A stretch of DNA of 64,000 nucleotides. It comes from Flagellimonas spongiicola. Its GTDB lineage: Bacteria; Bacteroidota; Bacteroidia; Flavobacteriales; Flavobacteriaceae. The notes below the pieces were generated by a model. That model ran no database searches. It had not been told where the DNA came from and saw nothing but the letters and a program-made list of their open reading frames with translations. Made by a program: the position numbers and the translations under genes. Below are positions 18,006 to 25,833 of this stretch, one piece after another; the first letter of the stretch is position 1, and each line of letters starts with the position of its first letter. The stretch is taken from positions 682,001 through 746,000 of the forward strand of contig NZ_JAMFMA010000002.1 of NCBI RefSeq assembly GCF_023502425.1, given 5' to 3'.

Positions 18006-18308
18006 ATGGACCTAATTGAAGTGCACAAAGTACTTTCCAACAAAACCCGGATGGAGATTTTACGATGGTTGAAGAATCCGGAGCAGGAGTTTCCTCCACA
18101 TAAAGAACTGGGCCATTTTAACTTTGGGGTTTGCGGACAGCATATCTTCGAAAAATCGGGATTATCACAGTCTACAATTTCAAATTACCTCTCCCAACTT
18201 CAAAATGTAGGGTTGATTACACCTACACGGATTGGAAAATGGACCTATTTCCAGCGAAATGAGGAAAATATCAATTCCTACTTAAAGGAAATAGCCAAAG
18301 AGCTATAA
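18006..18308 (+). CDS. ArsR-family winged-helix transcriptional regulator
   Basis: This is a 100-residue protein. The N-terminal helix LIEVHKVLSNKTRMEILRWL and the recognition helix GLSQSTISNYLSQLQNVGLI, followed by the wing TPTRIGKWTYFQRN, are those of ArsR-type repressors. The only cysteine is in FGVCGQH and no CxC metal site is seen, so it is probably not a classical metal sensor. The ATG at 18006 is needed to keep the first helix. It is followed 41 bp later by a PLP decarboxylase gene with a related operator, so that enzyme is its likely target. The inducer is unknown. Confidence 0.9.
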   Translation: MDLIEVHKVLSNKTRMEILRWLKNPEQEFPPHKELGHFNFGVCGQHIFEKSGLSQSTISNYLSQLQNVGLITPTRIGKWTYFQRNEENINSYLKEIAKEL

Positions 18309-18323
18309 TTTTTTTAGTTTATA

Positions 18324-18343
18324 AAATCGATAATTATCAATAT
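18324..18343. promoter_or_regulatory. Candidate operator O2 in front of the PLP decarboxylase gene
   Basis: AAATCGA-N6-TCAATAT repeats operator O1 with two arm changes and the same 6-bp spacer. It ends 6 bp before the ATG at 18350. It suggests the regulator controls this gene separately from its own promoter. Confidence 0.6.
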
Positions 18344-18349
18344 TTAGAT

Positions 18350-19753
18350 ATGAGTGGCCTCCAAAAACAAATGTTCGCTGAGTTGCAATCCCAATCAGAT
18401 TTATCCAAAGCACATGAGTACGCCAAAGACTATATTGCTGAGATCTTTGAAAGGAATGTCTTTCCCACTACCACAGCGCTCGAAGAATTACAACTTTTTG
18501 AAGAGAATTTACCACATAAAAAAGGAGATTCTACCCAGGTGTTGGAATTGTTACAACGCCATGGTGCACCAGCCACTGTTGCAACCTTGGGTGGTCGTTA
18601 TTTTGGATTTGTCACAGGAAGTGCACTCCCCATTACCTTGGCAACCAAATCCCTATCCACAGTCTGGGATCAAGCACCAGCAATGCAAGTACTGTCGCCT
18701 ATTGGTAGTAAACTGGAAAGTGTCGTGGAAAAATGGCTTCGTGACTTATTTGGTTTACCGGAATCAACAGTAGCGGGTTTTGTAAGTGGTACATCCTTGG
18801 CCAATTTATGCGGTTTGGCAGCAGGACGCTATCATCAATTGGATAAAATGGGGTGGAATGTTAACGAAAATGGATTGAATGGTAGTCCGAAACTCCGAAT
18901 TGTAACTGGAAAACAAGCACATTCCACCGTATTAAAAGCCATATCGTTGTTGGGGTTTGGGTATAAGAACATTGAGTGGGTGGAAACTGATGAACAAGGT
19001 CGAATCCTCACATCGCAAATCCCAGAATTGGATGCTTCCTGTATCTTAATTCTTCAGGCAGGCAATGTTAATACTGGATCTTTTGATGAATTTGAAAAAA
19101 TAGGTAGAGAAGCTGCCGAAAAAGGCGCTTGGATCCATGTTGATGGTGCCTTTGGTCTTTGGGCACAGGCCACACAAAACCTATCCTATCTCACCAAAGG
19201 CATTCAACATGCCCATTCCTGGGCTGTGGACGCCCACAAAACACTCAACACGCCCTACGATAGCGGAGTCGTGCTCTGTAAATACCCAGAAGCGCTGAAG
19301 TCGGCCTTACACATGACCGGAAGCTACATCATCAAAGGTGAGGAGCGAGACGGTATGTTTTATACGCCTGAAATGTCGCGTAGGGCTCGAATCATAGAAC
19401 TTTGGGCAGCATTAAAGTATTTGGGGAAAGAGGGGGTCAATGAAATGGTTGAGACCTTCCATAAACGAGCTGTCCAGTTTAAAAATGAAATTTCAAAAAT
19501 TGAAGGGTTCCAAGTATTGAACGATGTTGTCTTTAATCAAGTTTTACTGCGGTGCGACACAGATGAGCTTACGCAGACTACCTTGTTCAATGTGCAAGAA
19601 AGCAGGGAATGTTGGGCTGGAGGTTCGCAGTGGGAAGGAAAAAAAGCAATACGAATCAGTATTTGCTCCTGGGCCACCACCGAGGAAGATATTTCCCGTG
19701 CAGTGGCTTCATTTCAACAAGCTTTGTTAACATCAAAAAAACAACTGTCATGA
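18350..19753 (+). CDS. PLP-dependent group II decarboxylase-like protein
   Basis: The 467-residue protein has the fold-type-I PLP pattern of the glutamate/aromatic amino acid decarboxylase group. FVSGTSLANLCGLAAGRY is the cofactor-phosphate region. WIHVDGAFGLWAQ carries the Asp that holds the PLP pyridine nitrogen. The cofactor Lys is Lys297 in VDAHKTLNTPYDSG. It probably decarboxylates an amino acid to an amine in the cytosol; the substrate cannot be read from the sequence. Its stop overlaps the DinB gene start (ATGA), so the two are translationally coupled. Candidate operator O2 lies just upstream. Confidence 0.88.
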   Translation: MSGLQKQMFAELQSQSDLSKAHEYAKDYIAEIFERNVFPTTTALEELQLFEENLPHKKGDSTQVLELLQRHGAPATVATLGGRYFGFVTGSALPITLATKSLSTVWDQAPAMQVLSPIGSKLESVVEKWLRDLFGLPESTVAGFVSGTSLANLCGLAAGRYHQLDKMGWNVNENGLNGSPKLRIVTGKQAHSTVLKAISLLGFGYKNIEWVETDEQGRILTSQIPELDASCILILQAGNVNTGSFDEFEKIGREAAEKGAWIHVDGAFGLWAQATQNLSYLTKGIQHAHSWAVDAHKTLNTPYDSGVVLCKYPEALKSALHMTGSYIIKGEERDGMFYTPEMSRRARIIELWAALKYLGKEGVNEMVETFHKRAVQFKNEISKIEGFQVLNDVVFNQVLLRCDTDELTQTTLFNVQESRECWAGGSQWEGKKAIRISICSWATTEEDISRAVASFQQALLTSKKQLS

Positions 19754-20277
19754 ATTTTGAATTGAACAAATCCATCAAAATCCTAGAGCGAACACCTGCC
19801 GTATTCAGGGCCTTATTTCAAGATCTCGATTGCGAATGGGCCACGATTAATGAAGGACCTAAAACATGGAGTGCATATGACATCATTGGTCATTTAATCC
19901 ATGGTGAACGGACCGATTGGATTCCTAGGGCCAAAATCATTTTAGGAGACAATGAGGATAAAACCTTTAAACCCTTTGACCGTTTTGCGCAAGAAACCCT
20001 TTCAAAAGGGAAAAGCACCAATGAGCTATTGGAGGAATTTACACGGCTTCGTCAAGAATCGCTACAGCAACTTAAGGCCTGGAAACTAACGGATGAAGAC
20101 CTCAACAAAAAAGGAGTTCATCCTGAACTGGGAGCGGTTACGCTCGCACAATTATTATCCACATGGACTATACACGATTTGGCACACATCAATCAACTTA
20201 GCCGGGTTATGGTAAAACACTATGCCAACGACGTTGGTCCTTGGAAAAATTACATCAGACTCTTAAAGGACTTGTAG
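19750..20277 (+). CDS. DinB family protein
   Basis: Started at the ATG of the ATGA overlap with the decarboxylase, this protein has 175 residues. It shows the DinB four-helix pattern with metal-ligand histidines: His48 in YDIIGHLIHGE and the C-terminal pair in TIHDLAHINQLSRVM. A longer upstream frame (from 19609) runs inside the decarboxylase gene and is not real. DinB-fold proteins include thiol transferases and many uncharacterised metal-binding proteins. Co-translation with an ArsR-controlled decarboxylase suggests a shared small-molecule role, but no substrate is known. Confidence 0.87.
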   Translation: MNFELNKSIKILERTPAVFRALFQDLDCEWATINEGPKTWSAYDIIGHLIHGERTDWIPRAKIILGDNEDKTFKPFDRFAQETLSKGKSTNELLEEFTRLRQESLQQLKAWKLTDEDLNKKGVHPELGAVTLAQLLSTWTIHDLAHINQLSRVMVKHYANDVGPWKNYIRLLKDL

Positions 20278-20284
20278 AAAATCC

Positions 20285-20292
20285 TATTTTTG
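20285..20292 (+). promoter_or_regulatory. Candidate -7 element of the methyltransferase gene
   Basis: TATTTTTG matches TAnnTTTG and ends 4 bp before the ATG at 20297, again predicting a nearly leaderless message. It is in the 19-bp gap after the DinB gene. It would let the methyltransferase be made independently of the upstream genes. Confidence 0.4.
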
Positions 20293-20296
20293 AAGC

Positions 20297-21532
20297 ATGC
20301 AGCAATTAAAGGTATGCGAGCTTTTTGCCGGTGTAGGAGGTTTTAGATTGGGGTTGGAAGACACTGGGAATTACCGTGTGGTTTGGAGCAATCAATGGGA
20401 ACCGTCTACCAAAATGCAGCATGCATCCCTTGTTTATGAAGCTCGATTTGGTGCTGAAAACCATTCCAATCAAAACATTGAGGAAGTACCTACCTCTGCC
20501 ATTCCTGACCATGATATCTTGGTCGGTGGATTTCCCTGCCAGGATTACTCCGTGGCCACCACTCTAAAAAACTCAAAGGGCCTTATTGGGAAAAAAGGGG
20601 TGCTCTGGTGGTCCATTCACCGTATTATTTCGGAAAAAAAGACCCCTCCCAAGTATCTGTTTTTTGAAAATGTGGACCGCTTGTTGAAATCTCCCTCCAC
20701 CCAACGGGGCAGGGATTTTGCGGTCATGTTGAAGAGCCTGGATGAATTGGGCTATGCCGTGGAATGGCGCGTGATAAACGCAGCGGAATATGGCATGCCT
20801 CAGCGCCGAAGGCGCGTTTTTTTTCTGGGTTATCACAAATCCTCTTCTGCCTACAAAGCAATGGCCAAATCATCTCCCGAGGCATGGATGACATCAGAGG
20901 GAACCATTGCCCAAGCTTTTCCCGTTTTCAAGGAAAAAGGCGCGTTATGTTCGTTTGAGCTTTCTGATGATTTGGTTTCCATTTCCGAAAGTTTCAACAA
21001 AACAGGTGGGCTTTCACCCTTTCTAAACACCGGTAGTTGCATTAATGGAAAAGTAAGCACCTTAAAAACCAAGGCTTCCCAGACAATGCCGGCAACCACC
21101 TTGTCCGACATCCTAGAAAACGGAAGTGCAGATGAAAGCCTGTTCATTCCTGAAGAGGAGTTGCCAAAGTGGACCTATTTAAAGGGTGCCAAAAAAGAGA
21201 TTCGCAGAACCAAAGCTGGTTTTGAATATAATTACAGCGAGGGCAGTATGGTTTTTCCTGATGCCCTTGATCAACCTTCCAGAACCATAATTACCGGAGA
21301 GGGCGGCAAGTCCCCTTCACGGTTTAAACATGTGGTACAAACACGAAAGGGGTTGCGCAGGCTCTCCCCAGTTGAATTGGAACGGTTGAACATGTTTCCG
21401 GACAATCACACCCAACTTGCGGGTATTTCTGATACCAAACGTGCCTTTTTTATGGGCAATGCGTTGGTTATTGGTGTGGTCAGGGGAATTGGCGAAGCCC
21501 TGTTCCGGAAAATAAAGGAACTTGAAAAGTAA
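20297..21532 (+). CDS. DNA (cytosine-5-)-methyltransferase of a type II R-M system
   Basis: This is a 411-residue protein with the ordered C5-methyltransferase motifs. Motif I is ELFAGVGGFRLGLE, motif IV is GGFPCQDYS with catalytic Cys81, motif VI is ENVDRLL, motif VIII includes QRRRRVFFLGY, motif IX includes LRRLSPVELERLNMFP, and motif X includes GNALVIGVVRGIGEAL. The variable target-recognition region lies about 200-330 and contains ALDQPSRTIITGEGG, which I have seen in other dcm-like enzymes but cannot link to a target. It protects host DNA by methylating cytosine. The next gene overlaps its end by 11 bp and is the likely cognate endonuclease. Confidence 0.96.
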   Translation: MQQLKVCELFAGVGGFRLGLEDTGNYRVVWSNQWEPSTKMQHASLVYEARFGAENHSNQNIEEVPTSAIPDHDILVGGFPCQDYSVATTLKNSKGLIGKKGVLWWSIHRIISEKKTPPKYLFFENVDRLLKSPSTQRGRDFAVMLKSLDELGYAVEWRVINAAEYGMPQRRRRVFFLGYHKSSSAYKAMAKSSPEAWMTSEGTIAQAFPVFKEKGALCSFELSDDLVSISESFNKTGGLSPFLNTGSCINGKVSTLKTKASQTMPATTLSDILENGSADESLFIPEEELPKWTYLKGAKKEIRRTKAGFEYNYSEGSMVFPDALDQPSRTIITGEGGKSPSRFKHVVQTRKGLRRLSPVELERLNMFPDNHTQLAGISDTKRAFFMGNALVIGVVRGIGEALFRKIKELEK

Positions 21533-22130
21533 TTTTAAATCCGATCTAAACAAAGAACGCCTCCTTTCCAATTATTTGGATCAATGTTATCAAAAACACT
21601 TAAAACACTACACGTTTAAGCGCTCCACTATTTTGGAAGATCAATTGAATGGGGTGGATTTGGTGCTCAAACACAAAAGAACCGGGCAAATAATGCTAAT
21701 AGACGAAAAAGCCCAGTTGGATTACCTCAACGAAAATCTCCCAACTTTTGCTTTTGAGCTGTATTACGAGAAACATGGCGAACAAAAAACCGGGTGGTTG
21801 TTGGATGCGAACAAAACCACGGATTTCTATGCTTTGGTTACTGGAATTTATGCGGATGAAGTGGATACTTTTACCGCTTGTAACATCACTTTTGTCAATC
21901 GGAAAAAACTAATAGCATTCCTAGATTCCAGAGGGTTGTCCGTTAAAAAACTGAAGAGCTTAGCGCTATCGCAACCCCATTATCATGGGAAAATGGAGTT
22001 AGAACGACTAAACCCGTATACGGAAGGTTACCTTTACTTCTCCAGAAAAAACAAATCCGAAAAACCGGTAAATCTTATCTTAAAACTAGAGCTGCTGATA
22101 CGGATGAAGCTTGGAAAAAGGCTTGTTTAA
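21522..22130 (+). CDS. Probable type II restriction endonuclease (PD-(D/E)xK-like)
   Basis: This 202-residue protein is not one I recognise by family. It has the catalytic pattern of PD-(D/E)xK nucleases: Asp46 in GVDLVL, then Asp61-Glu-Lys63 in MLIDEKAQ on the next strand. The start codon is TTG at 21522, preceded by an AAAGGA ribosome-binding site. The next ATG in frame (codon 58) would delete Asp46. It begins inside the methyltransferase gene, overlapping by 11 bp. Position and motif support a restriction enzyme, and the weak start codon would delay it behind the methyltransferase. The stop overlaps that of the convergent flavoprotein gene by 4 bp. Confidence 0.78.
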   Translation: MKSNFKSDLNKERLLSNYLDQCYQKHLKHYTFKRSTILEDQLNGVDLVLKHKRTGQIMLIDEKAQLDYLNENLPTFAFELYYEKHGEQKTGWLLDANKTTDFYALVTGIYADEVDTFTACNITFVNRKKLIAFLDSRGLSVKKLKSLALSQPHYHGKMELERLNPYTEGYLYFSRKNKSEKPVNLILKLELLIRMKLGKRLV

Positions 22131-22819
22131 TCATAATACACTGCAACTTCTTCCAAGGACTTTCGATGGATGTCCGGGACATAGGCCGGAGATTTTGGAT
22201 AACCCACCGGAAGCAACAAAAATGCACGTTCATTACTGGGCCTGTCCAGTATTTTGGTCAAAAAATTCATTGGGCTGGGAGTGTGGGTCAATGTAACCAA
22301 ACCTGCATTGTGAATGGCTGATATTAGCATGCCACAGGCAATGCCTATGGACTCATTTACGTAGTAATTATTGTGTTTGTTCCCCTGCTCATCAAATTCG
22401 TAGACTTTTTTAAACGCAATGATCAACCAGGGCGCTACTTCCAGAAAAGGTTTGTACATGTCCGTTCCCAACGGTTCCAAATCCTTTTTCCAACGTTCAC
22501 TCATGCGGTGTTCGTAGCTTTCCTTTTCTTCAGCTTCGGCGGCCTTTCGTATTTCCGATTTTAAGGCCGGATTGGATACCGCGCAAAATGTCCACGGCTG
22601 TTTATGCGCCCCTGATGGTGCGGTAGATGCACTTTTAATTAAATTATCTATGATTTCCTTGGGGACTTCTTGATTGGAATATTCCCGTACAGAACGACGT
22701 GTATCCAACCATTCATGAAATGCCTTGCTGCGCTCCACGGATTCGTTGGCAGAAAAGCTATCCGCTTCATAAATCACATGTGTATACCCATTGCGTGTGA
22801 TGTGGTCCGGAGTTGTCAT
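22127..22819 (-). CDS. Nitroreductase-superfamily flavoprotein, iodotyrosine-deiodinase-like
   Basis: This 230-residue protein has the FMN-binding pattern RRSVREYS (41-48) and PSGAHKQPWTF, with the tail LLLPVGYP. These blocks match animal iodotyrosine deiodinase (IYD) closely from memory. The three residues that in IYD bind the zwitterion of the substrate are all here with the right spacing: Glu98, Tyr102 (E-x3-Y) and Lys123 (21 residues after Tyr). Such bacterial homologues have been shown to reductively dehalogenate halotyrosines with FMN. No signal peptide is present, so it is cytosolic. A nitroreductase of other specificity remains possible. Confidence 0.85.
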   Translation of the reverse strand: MTTPDHITRNGYTHVIYEADSFSANESVERSKAFHEWLDTRRSVREYSNQEVPKEIIDNLIKSASTAPSGAHKQPWTFCAVSNPALKSEIRKAAEAEEKESYEHRMSERWKKDLEPLGTDMYKPFLEVAPWLIIAFKKVYEFDEQGNKHNNYYVNESIGIACGMLISAIHNAGLVTLTHTPSPMNFLTKILDRPSNERAFLLLPVGYPKSPAYVPDIHRKSLEEVAVYYD

Positions 22820-22848
22820 GTTAATCGGATTTTATCGCTATTAAATCC

Positions 22849-23826
22849 TCAATTTACAACAACTGTTTGACCCAATAGGTCTTTCTTCAACAATCCAAAA
22901 TCAATCCACATAATGTCTCCACTTTCTTCTTCATCCTCTATATAACGACCTCGGTGAAAAAACAAATAATTGCCGTCTGGAGAGACACTGGGACACATTT
23001 CGGTTTTCTCGGTATTTACTTGCGGACCCATGTTGATGGCCTTGGTCCATTGCCCATTCTGTTTAAAGCTGATAAAAAGGTCACTGTCCCCAAAACCTTC
23101 GTCCTGTTCCGCATCAAAAATGATATAACTTTCATCCGGCGCAATGTATGGGTGTGCTTTCCATTTGCCATCAATATTGACGTTAGGAGCCAATCGTTCT
23201 ATGGTGCTGTATGTTCCTGCTTCGTTTGCGGATTTATAGATGCCGCCGTCCCCACGTTCCGCGCCTTCTTCCCGTGAGGTGAAATACAAATTGCCTTCAT
23301 CTGAAGCGGTAAGGAACATTACAAAGCGGTCACTGAACGGCGCTGTCAGCGGTTCTGGTTGGCCCCAGCCGGTTGGTGTTTTTTTACTCTTCCATTGGTT
23401 TAACCCTGAAGATTCTGTGGAATCTGGTAGGGGTCGCAAACTGCCAAAATAGAGCATGTCCCCTTTTGGACTTATATGCGGTTCAAAATCCCATCCAATT
23501 TCCGGTTTAAAAAAGGCCAATTCTGGAGCTTGCCATTTGCCTTCCTCAAATTTCATGTGGAAAATCTCGTTATCTGCATCCTTTTTGCGTCGTGTAAAGA
23601 ACATCTCGTCCATTTCTGGACTAAAGGTGATGGCGAACTCAAAGGCATCTGTGGAAACAATGCCGGGCATAAAAACTTTAGGCGTTGTGCCCGGTGCATT
23701 TTGCCAGGAATAAGAGGTCTCTTTTACGGTTGGTTCTGTGTTTTTTGGTTGTTCTTTTTTGGTGTTACAGCCCATAACAACCATGGCCAGCGCAAAAGTG
23801 GCGCAGTGGAATTTGCTTGTTTTCAT
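22849..23826 (-). CDS. PD40/TolB-like beta-propeller lipoprotein
   Basis: Using the ATG at 23826 the protein has 325 residues and a lipoprotein signal with lipobox VMGC (Cys near residue 19). An upstream start at 23886 adds 20 residues before the signal and is less likely. The body contains several PD40 repeats: ISPKGDMLYFGS, TASDEGNLYFTS, IAPDESYIIFDAEQ and VSPDGNYLFFHRG. This makes a beta-propeller anchored in the periplasm or outer membrane. Relatives are often sensors or binding proteins, but its partner is unknown. The upstream neighbour on this strand is a HAD-domain gene. Confidence 0.87.
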   Translation of the reverse strand: MKTSKFHCATFALAMVVMGCNTKKEQPKNTEPTVKETSYSWQNAPGTTPKVFMPGIVSTDAFEFAITFSPEMDEMFFTRRKKDADNEIFHMKFEEGKWQAPELAFFKPEIGWDFEPHISPKGDMLYFGSLRPLPDSTESSGLNQWKSKKTPTGWGQPEPLTAPFSDRFVMFLTASDEGNLYFTSREEGAERGDGGIYKSANEAGTYSTIERLAPNVNIDGKWKAHPYIAPDESYIIFDAEQDEGFGDSDLFISFKQNGQWTKAINMGPQVNTEKTEMCPSVSPDGNYLFFHRGRYIEDEEESGDIMWIDFGLLKKDLLGQTVVVN

Positions 23827-23947
23827 TTCTTGATTTGATGGTGGTGGATTGAACGCCAATGCGCCTATCCGATTTAACCGAATCAAGATAGAACCTTTGG
23901 TTAACCCCCGCTAGCGGTTTAACCTTTTGTTGGGAAAGCTGAAGCTA

Positions 23948-24412
23948 TTATCGAATTTCCAGCAGTTTTATAGCCTCTTCTAATTTCTCCGAATTGAATC
24001 CTTTTGTTAATTCGGTTGAAACTAACCTGTTTTTAATCCTGTCTTCCAACCCATTTAATGATTTATCATCGTCTATTATCAGAAATTCATTTGGCTTAAC
24101 CTCCGATATAAATCTTACTATTTCCTCCTTCCGGTTTTTACAATCTGGGTATTCCGGTAAAAATCCAGAGATTCTAGTTTGTATTCCTCGGTTCTTAAAA
24201 ATTAAGTTGAATTCCGCCAACGTCATTTTTGTTCTTCTTGTAGAACTCAGCCAAATTTCAAATTCAGTGAGTGACAGTAGTCGGTTCAAGTTTTCAACAC
24301 AAGAGTGATTAAATTCAGAATAACCATCCGCGTGAATTCGGTCTGCTTTCCATGGTGGGTTTGTTATCAAAACCCCGTCTAAGTCCAATATTAAAAGTTT
24401 AGTTTTTCCCAT
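23948..24412 (-). CDS. HAD-like phosphatase domain protein (Swiss-Army-Knife RNA-repair type)
   Basis: This is a 154-residue stand-alone HAD domain. LLILDLDGVL gives the nucleophile Asp10 and acid Asp12. Motif II is LSSTR (Ser/Thr), and the Mg-binding acidic motif is FLIIDDDKS. The length and the VLITNPPW segment resemble the HAD domain of the 'Swiss Army Knife' RNA-repair set, but that is a memory-based match. It is the last gene of a tight run (14 bp after the RDD gene) on the minus strand. It is most likely a small-molecule or RNA-end phosphatase. Confidence 0.75.
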   Translation of the reverse strand: MGKTKLLILDLDGVLITNPPWKADRIHADGYSEFNHSCVENLNRLLSLTEFEIWLSSTRRTKMTLAEFNLIFKNRGIQTRISGFLPEYPDCKNRKEEIVRFISEVKPNEFLIIDDDKSLNGLEDRIKNRLVSTELTKGFNSEKLEEAIKLLEIR

Positions 24413-24426
24413 ATTGAACCAACATA

Positions 24427-24924
24427 TTATCTTCCGAATTTGTTCATCAGTTCACGCCAAGCCGACACCAAACTCTCCTGTTCCGAATCCAACAACTCCG
24501 TTTTGGCCAAAAAATCCCCAATTCTTCTTTTTGGGTTAATAACAGCACAAACTACTTCAACTGGCCAGAGAAATCCTATGGTTAGATTCCTAAAAAAACA
24601 TTGAAGGCCGCTGGCTGCGTTTCCAGACTTTAAATCCACAACCTGATATCCAAAAAATCTCTTGCCAAGACTTTTTCCCCTCAACAAATCTTTGTTTAAA
24701 TAGAAGAATATGAACAATACCAAAAGTCCATCAGCAATTTTAGATTCTAATTTCGGATTTGAATCGGCAAAAACTATTTCAACCAAAATGAATATTGGGG
24801 CGAAAAATAACCCAAATAAAAAGTAATCTAAAAAAATCAGCATTAGGCGCCTAATTCTTAGGTTTCTAATGCTTAAAATTTCATTGACAATTATTCCTCT
24901 TTCCGAATTCTTCTGTTCTGGCAT
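24427..24924 (-). CDS. RDD family membrane protein
   Basis: This 165-residue protein has the RDD pattern: RRLMLIFLDYFLFGLFF in the first membrane segment with Arg and Asp residues, a second segment (IADGLLVLFIFFYL), then RGKSLGKRFFGYQVVDL, and a last hydrophobic part (LTIGFLWPVEVVCAVINPKRRIGDFLAKT). RDD proteins are small inner-membrane proteins of poorly defined transport function. The start lies one base before the end of the nucleotidyltransferase-HEPN gene, so the two are coupled. That pairing is unusual. Confidence 0.82.
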   Translation of the reverse strand: MPEQKNSERGIIVNEILSIRNLRIRRLMLIFLDYFLFGLFFAPIFILVEIVFADSNPKLESKIADGLLVLFIFFYLNKDLLRGKSLGKRFFGYQVVDLKSGNAASGLQCFFRNLTIGFLWPVEVVCAVINPKRRIGDFLAKTELLDSEQESLVSAWRELMNKFGR

Positions 24925-24925
24925 C

Positions 24926-25795
24926 CTATTTCTCCTCTGAATCTTTAGCTATCTCCCCTATCTTCCCCCCACAAATCTCCTCCGTTAGCTGCTTGAGTTT
25001 ATTTACCTGCGCTGCTAAAATCTGCAACTCCGTTTTGGTGATCTGGTATTCGTCCATTTTATAACGGGCGTCTATATAGGCGCGTTTTAGGAGCTCAAAA
25101 CGGTGTTTTTCTTCATCCGTTGTTTTTGGGAACACGGCAAAACGGGCATCGCACATTTCTGCTTTTATGCCCAGGTTTTCCAGATTGTGGTCTTTGGGAC
25201 GGTAGTCTGTAAACACCAATAAAATGGTGGTGTAAAAGCGCTCCGTGGCTTGGTGAAGATTAAATGCTGCCAAATGGAAATCTGGTTTGTTTAAGCAATA
25301 TTCAAATAGGTCTAAAAACCCTTTTGCACTCTCAAACCACTGGTCAAAATGGTCTTGGGCCTTTTGGCGGTACTGCTCCGGTGTTAGTTTTTTAGGGGTA
25401 GCCAGTTTGAATTTTTCGGAATCGTACAACACAATCCCCTCTTCTTTAATGTCCTTAAAAAAGTAGTTGCCCTGGGTCAGGGAGGCATTGAGTTGTTTTA
25501 TGCCATGGAAAATTAGGCTTACGGGTGTGGTCACCTTTCCGGTATCTACCAATTCTTGTTTTATCTTCCCTTCTATCCGGAATTTTTGTTTGAGGTCTTC
25601 GTGGGTGAGTGCCACTAGAATATCAAAATCGCTACGGTATTCGTAGGTGATGCCTTTTTCTACATATTTGTCCTCTACCCAATTGCCGCGGGCGTGGCTT
25701 CCAAAAAGGATCACCATTTCCACTTCTTTAATAGGGGACAGCTGCTGGGTAAGCAGTTCTAGTTCTTCTTGTTTGGATTTGGGGAGATGATTCAC
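24926..25795 (-). CDS. Nucleotidyltransferase-HEPN fusion protein
   Basis: This is a 289-residue two-domain protein. Residues 20-110 are a minimal nucleotidyltransferase with LFGSHARG (about 31-38) and the acidic pair Asp56/Asp58 in RSDFDILVAL. Residues 130-270 form a helical HEPN domain (YRQKAQDHFDQWFESAKGFL, AFNLHQATERFYTTIL, RAYIDARYKMDEY). MNT and HEPN are usually a separate antitoxin and toxin pair. Here they are one chain, so it may be self-contained. I do not see a clean R-x4-6-H RNase motif, so HEPN activity is uncertain. It may transfer nucleotides to RNA or protein. It heads a tight gene run with RDD and HAD genes. Confidence 0.88.
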   Translation of the reverse strand: MNHLPKSKQEELELLTQQLSPIKEVEMVILFGSHARGNWVEDKYVEKGITYEYRSDFDILVALTHEDLKQKFRIEGKIKQELVDTGKVTTPVSLIFHGIKQLNASLTQGNYFFKDIKEEGIVLYDSEKFKLATPKKLTPEQYRQKAQDHFDQWFESAKGFLDLFEYCLNKPDFHLAAFNLHQATERFYTTILLVFTDYRPKDHNLENLGIKAEMCDARFAVFPKTTDEEKHRFELLKRAYIDARYKMDEYQITKTELQILAAQVNKLKQLTEEICGGKIGEIAKDSEEK

Positions 25796-25833
25796 AAGGG
25801 AAAAGTAAGGAATTTTTGGGATGGAGGATTGTT

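Noticed and set aside
19609-19749. Upstream extension of the DinB gene
   Set aside because: It runs inside the decarboxylase gene in another frame; the ATGA overlap start gives the conserved DinB N-terminus.
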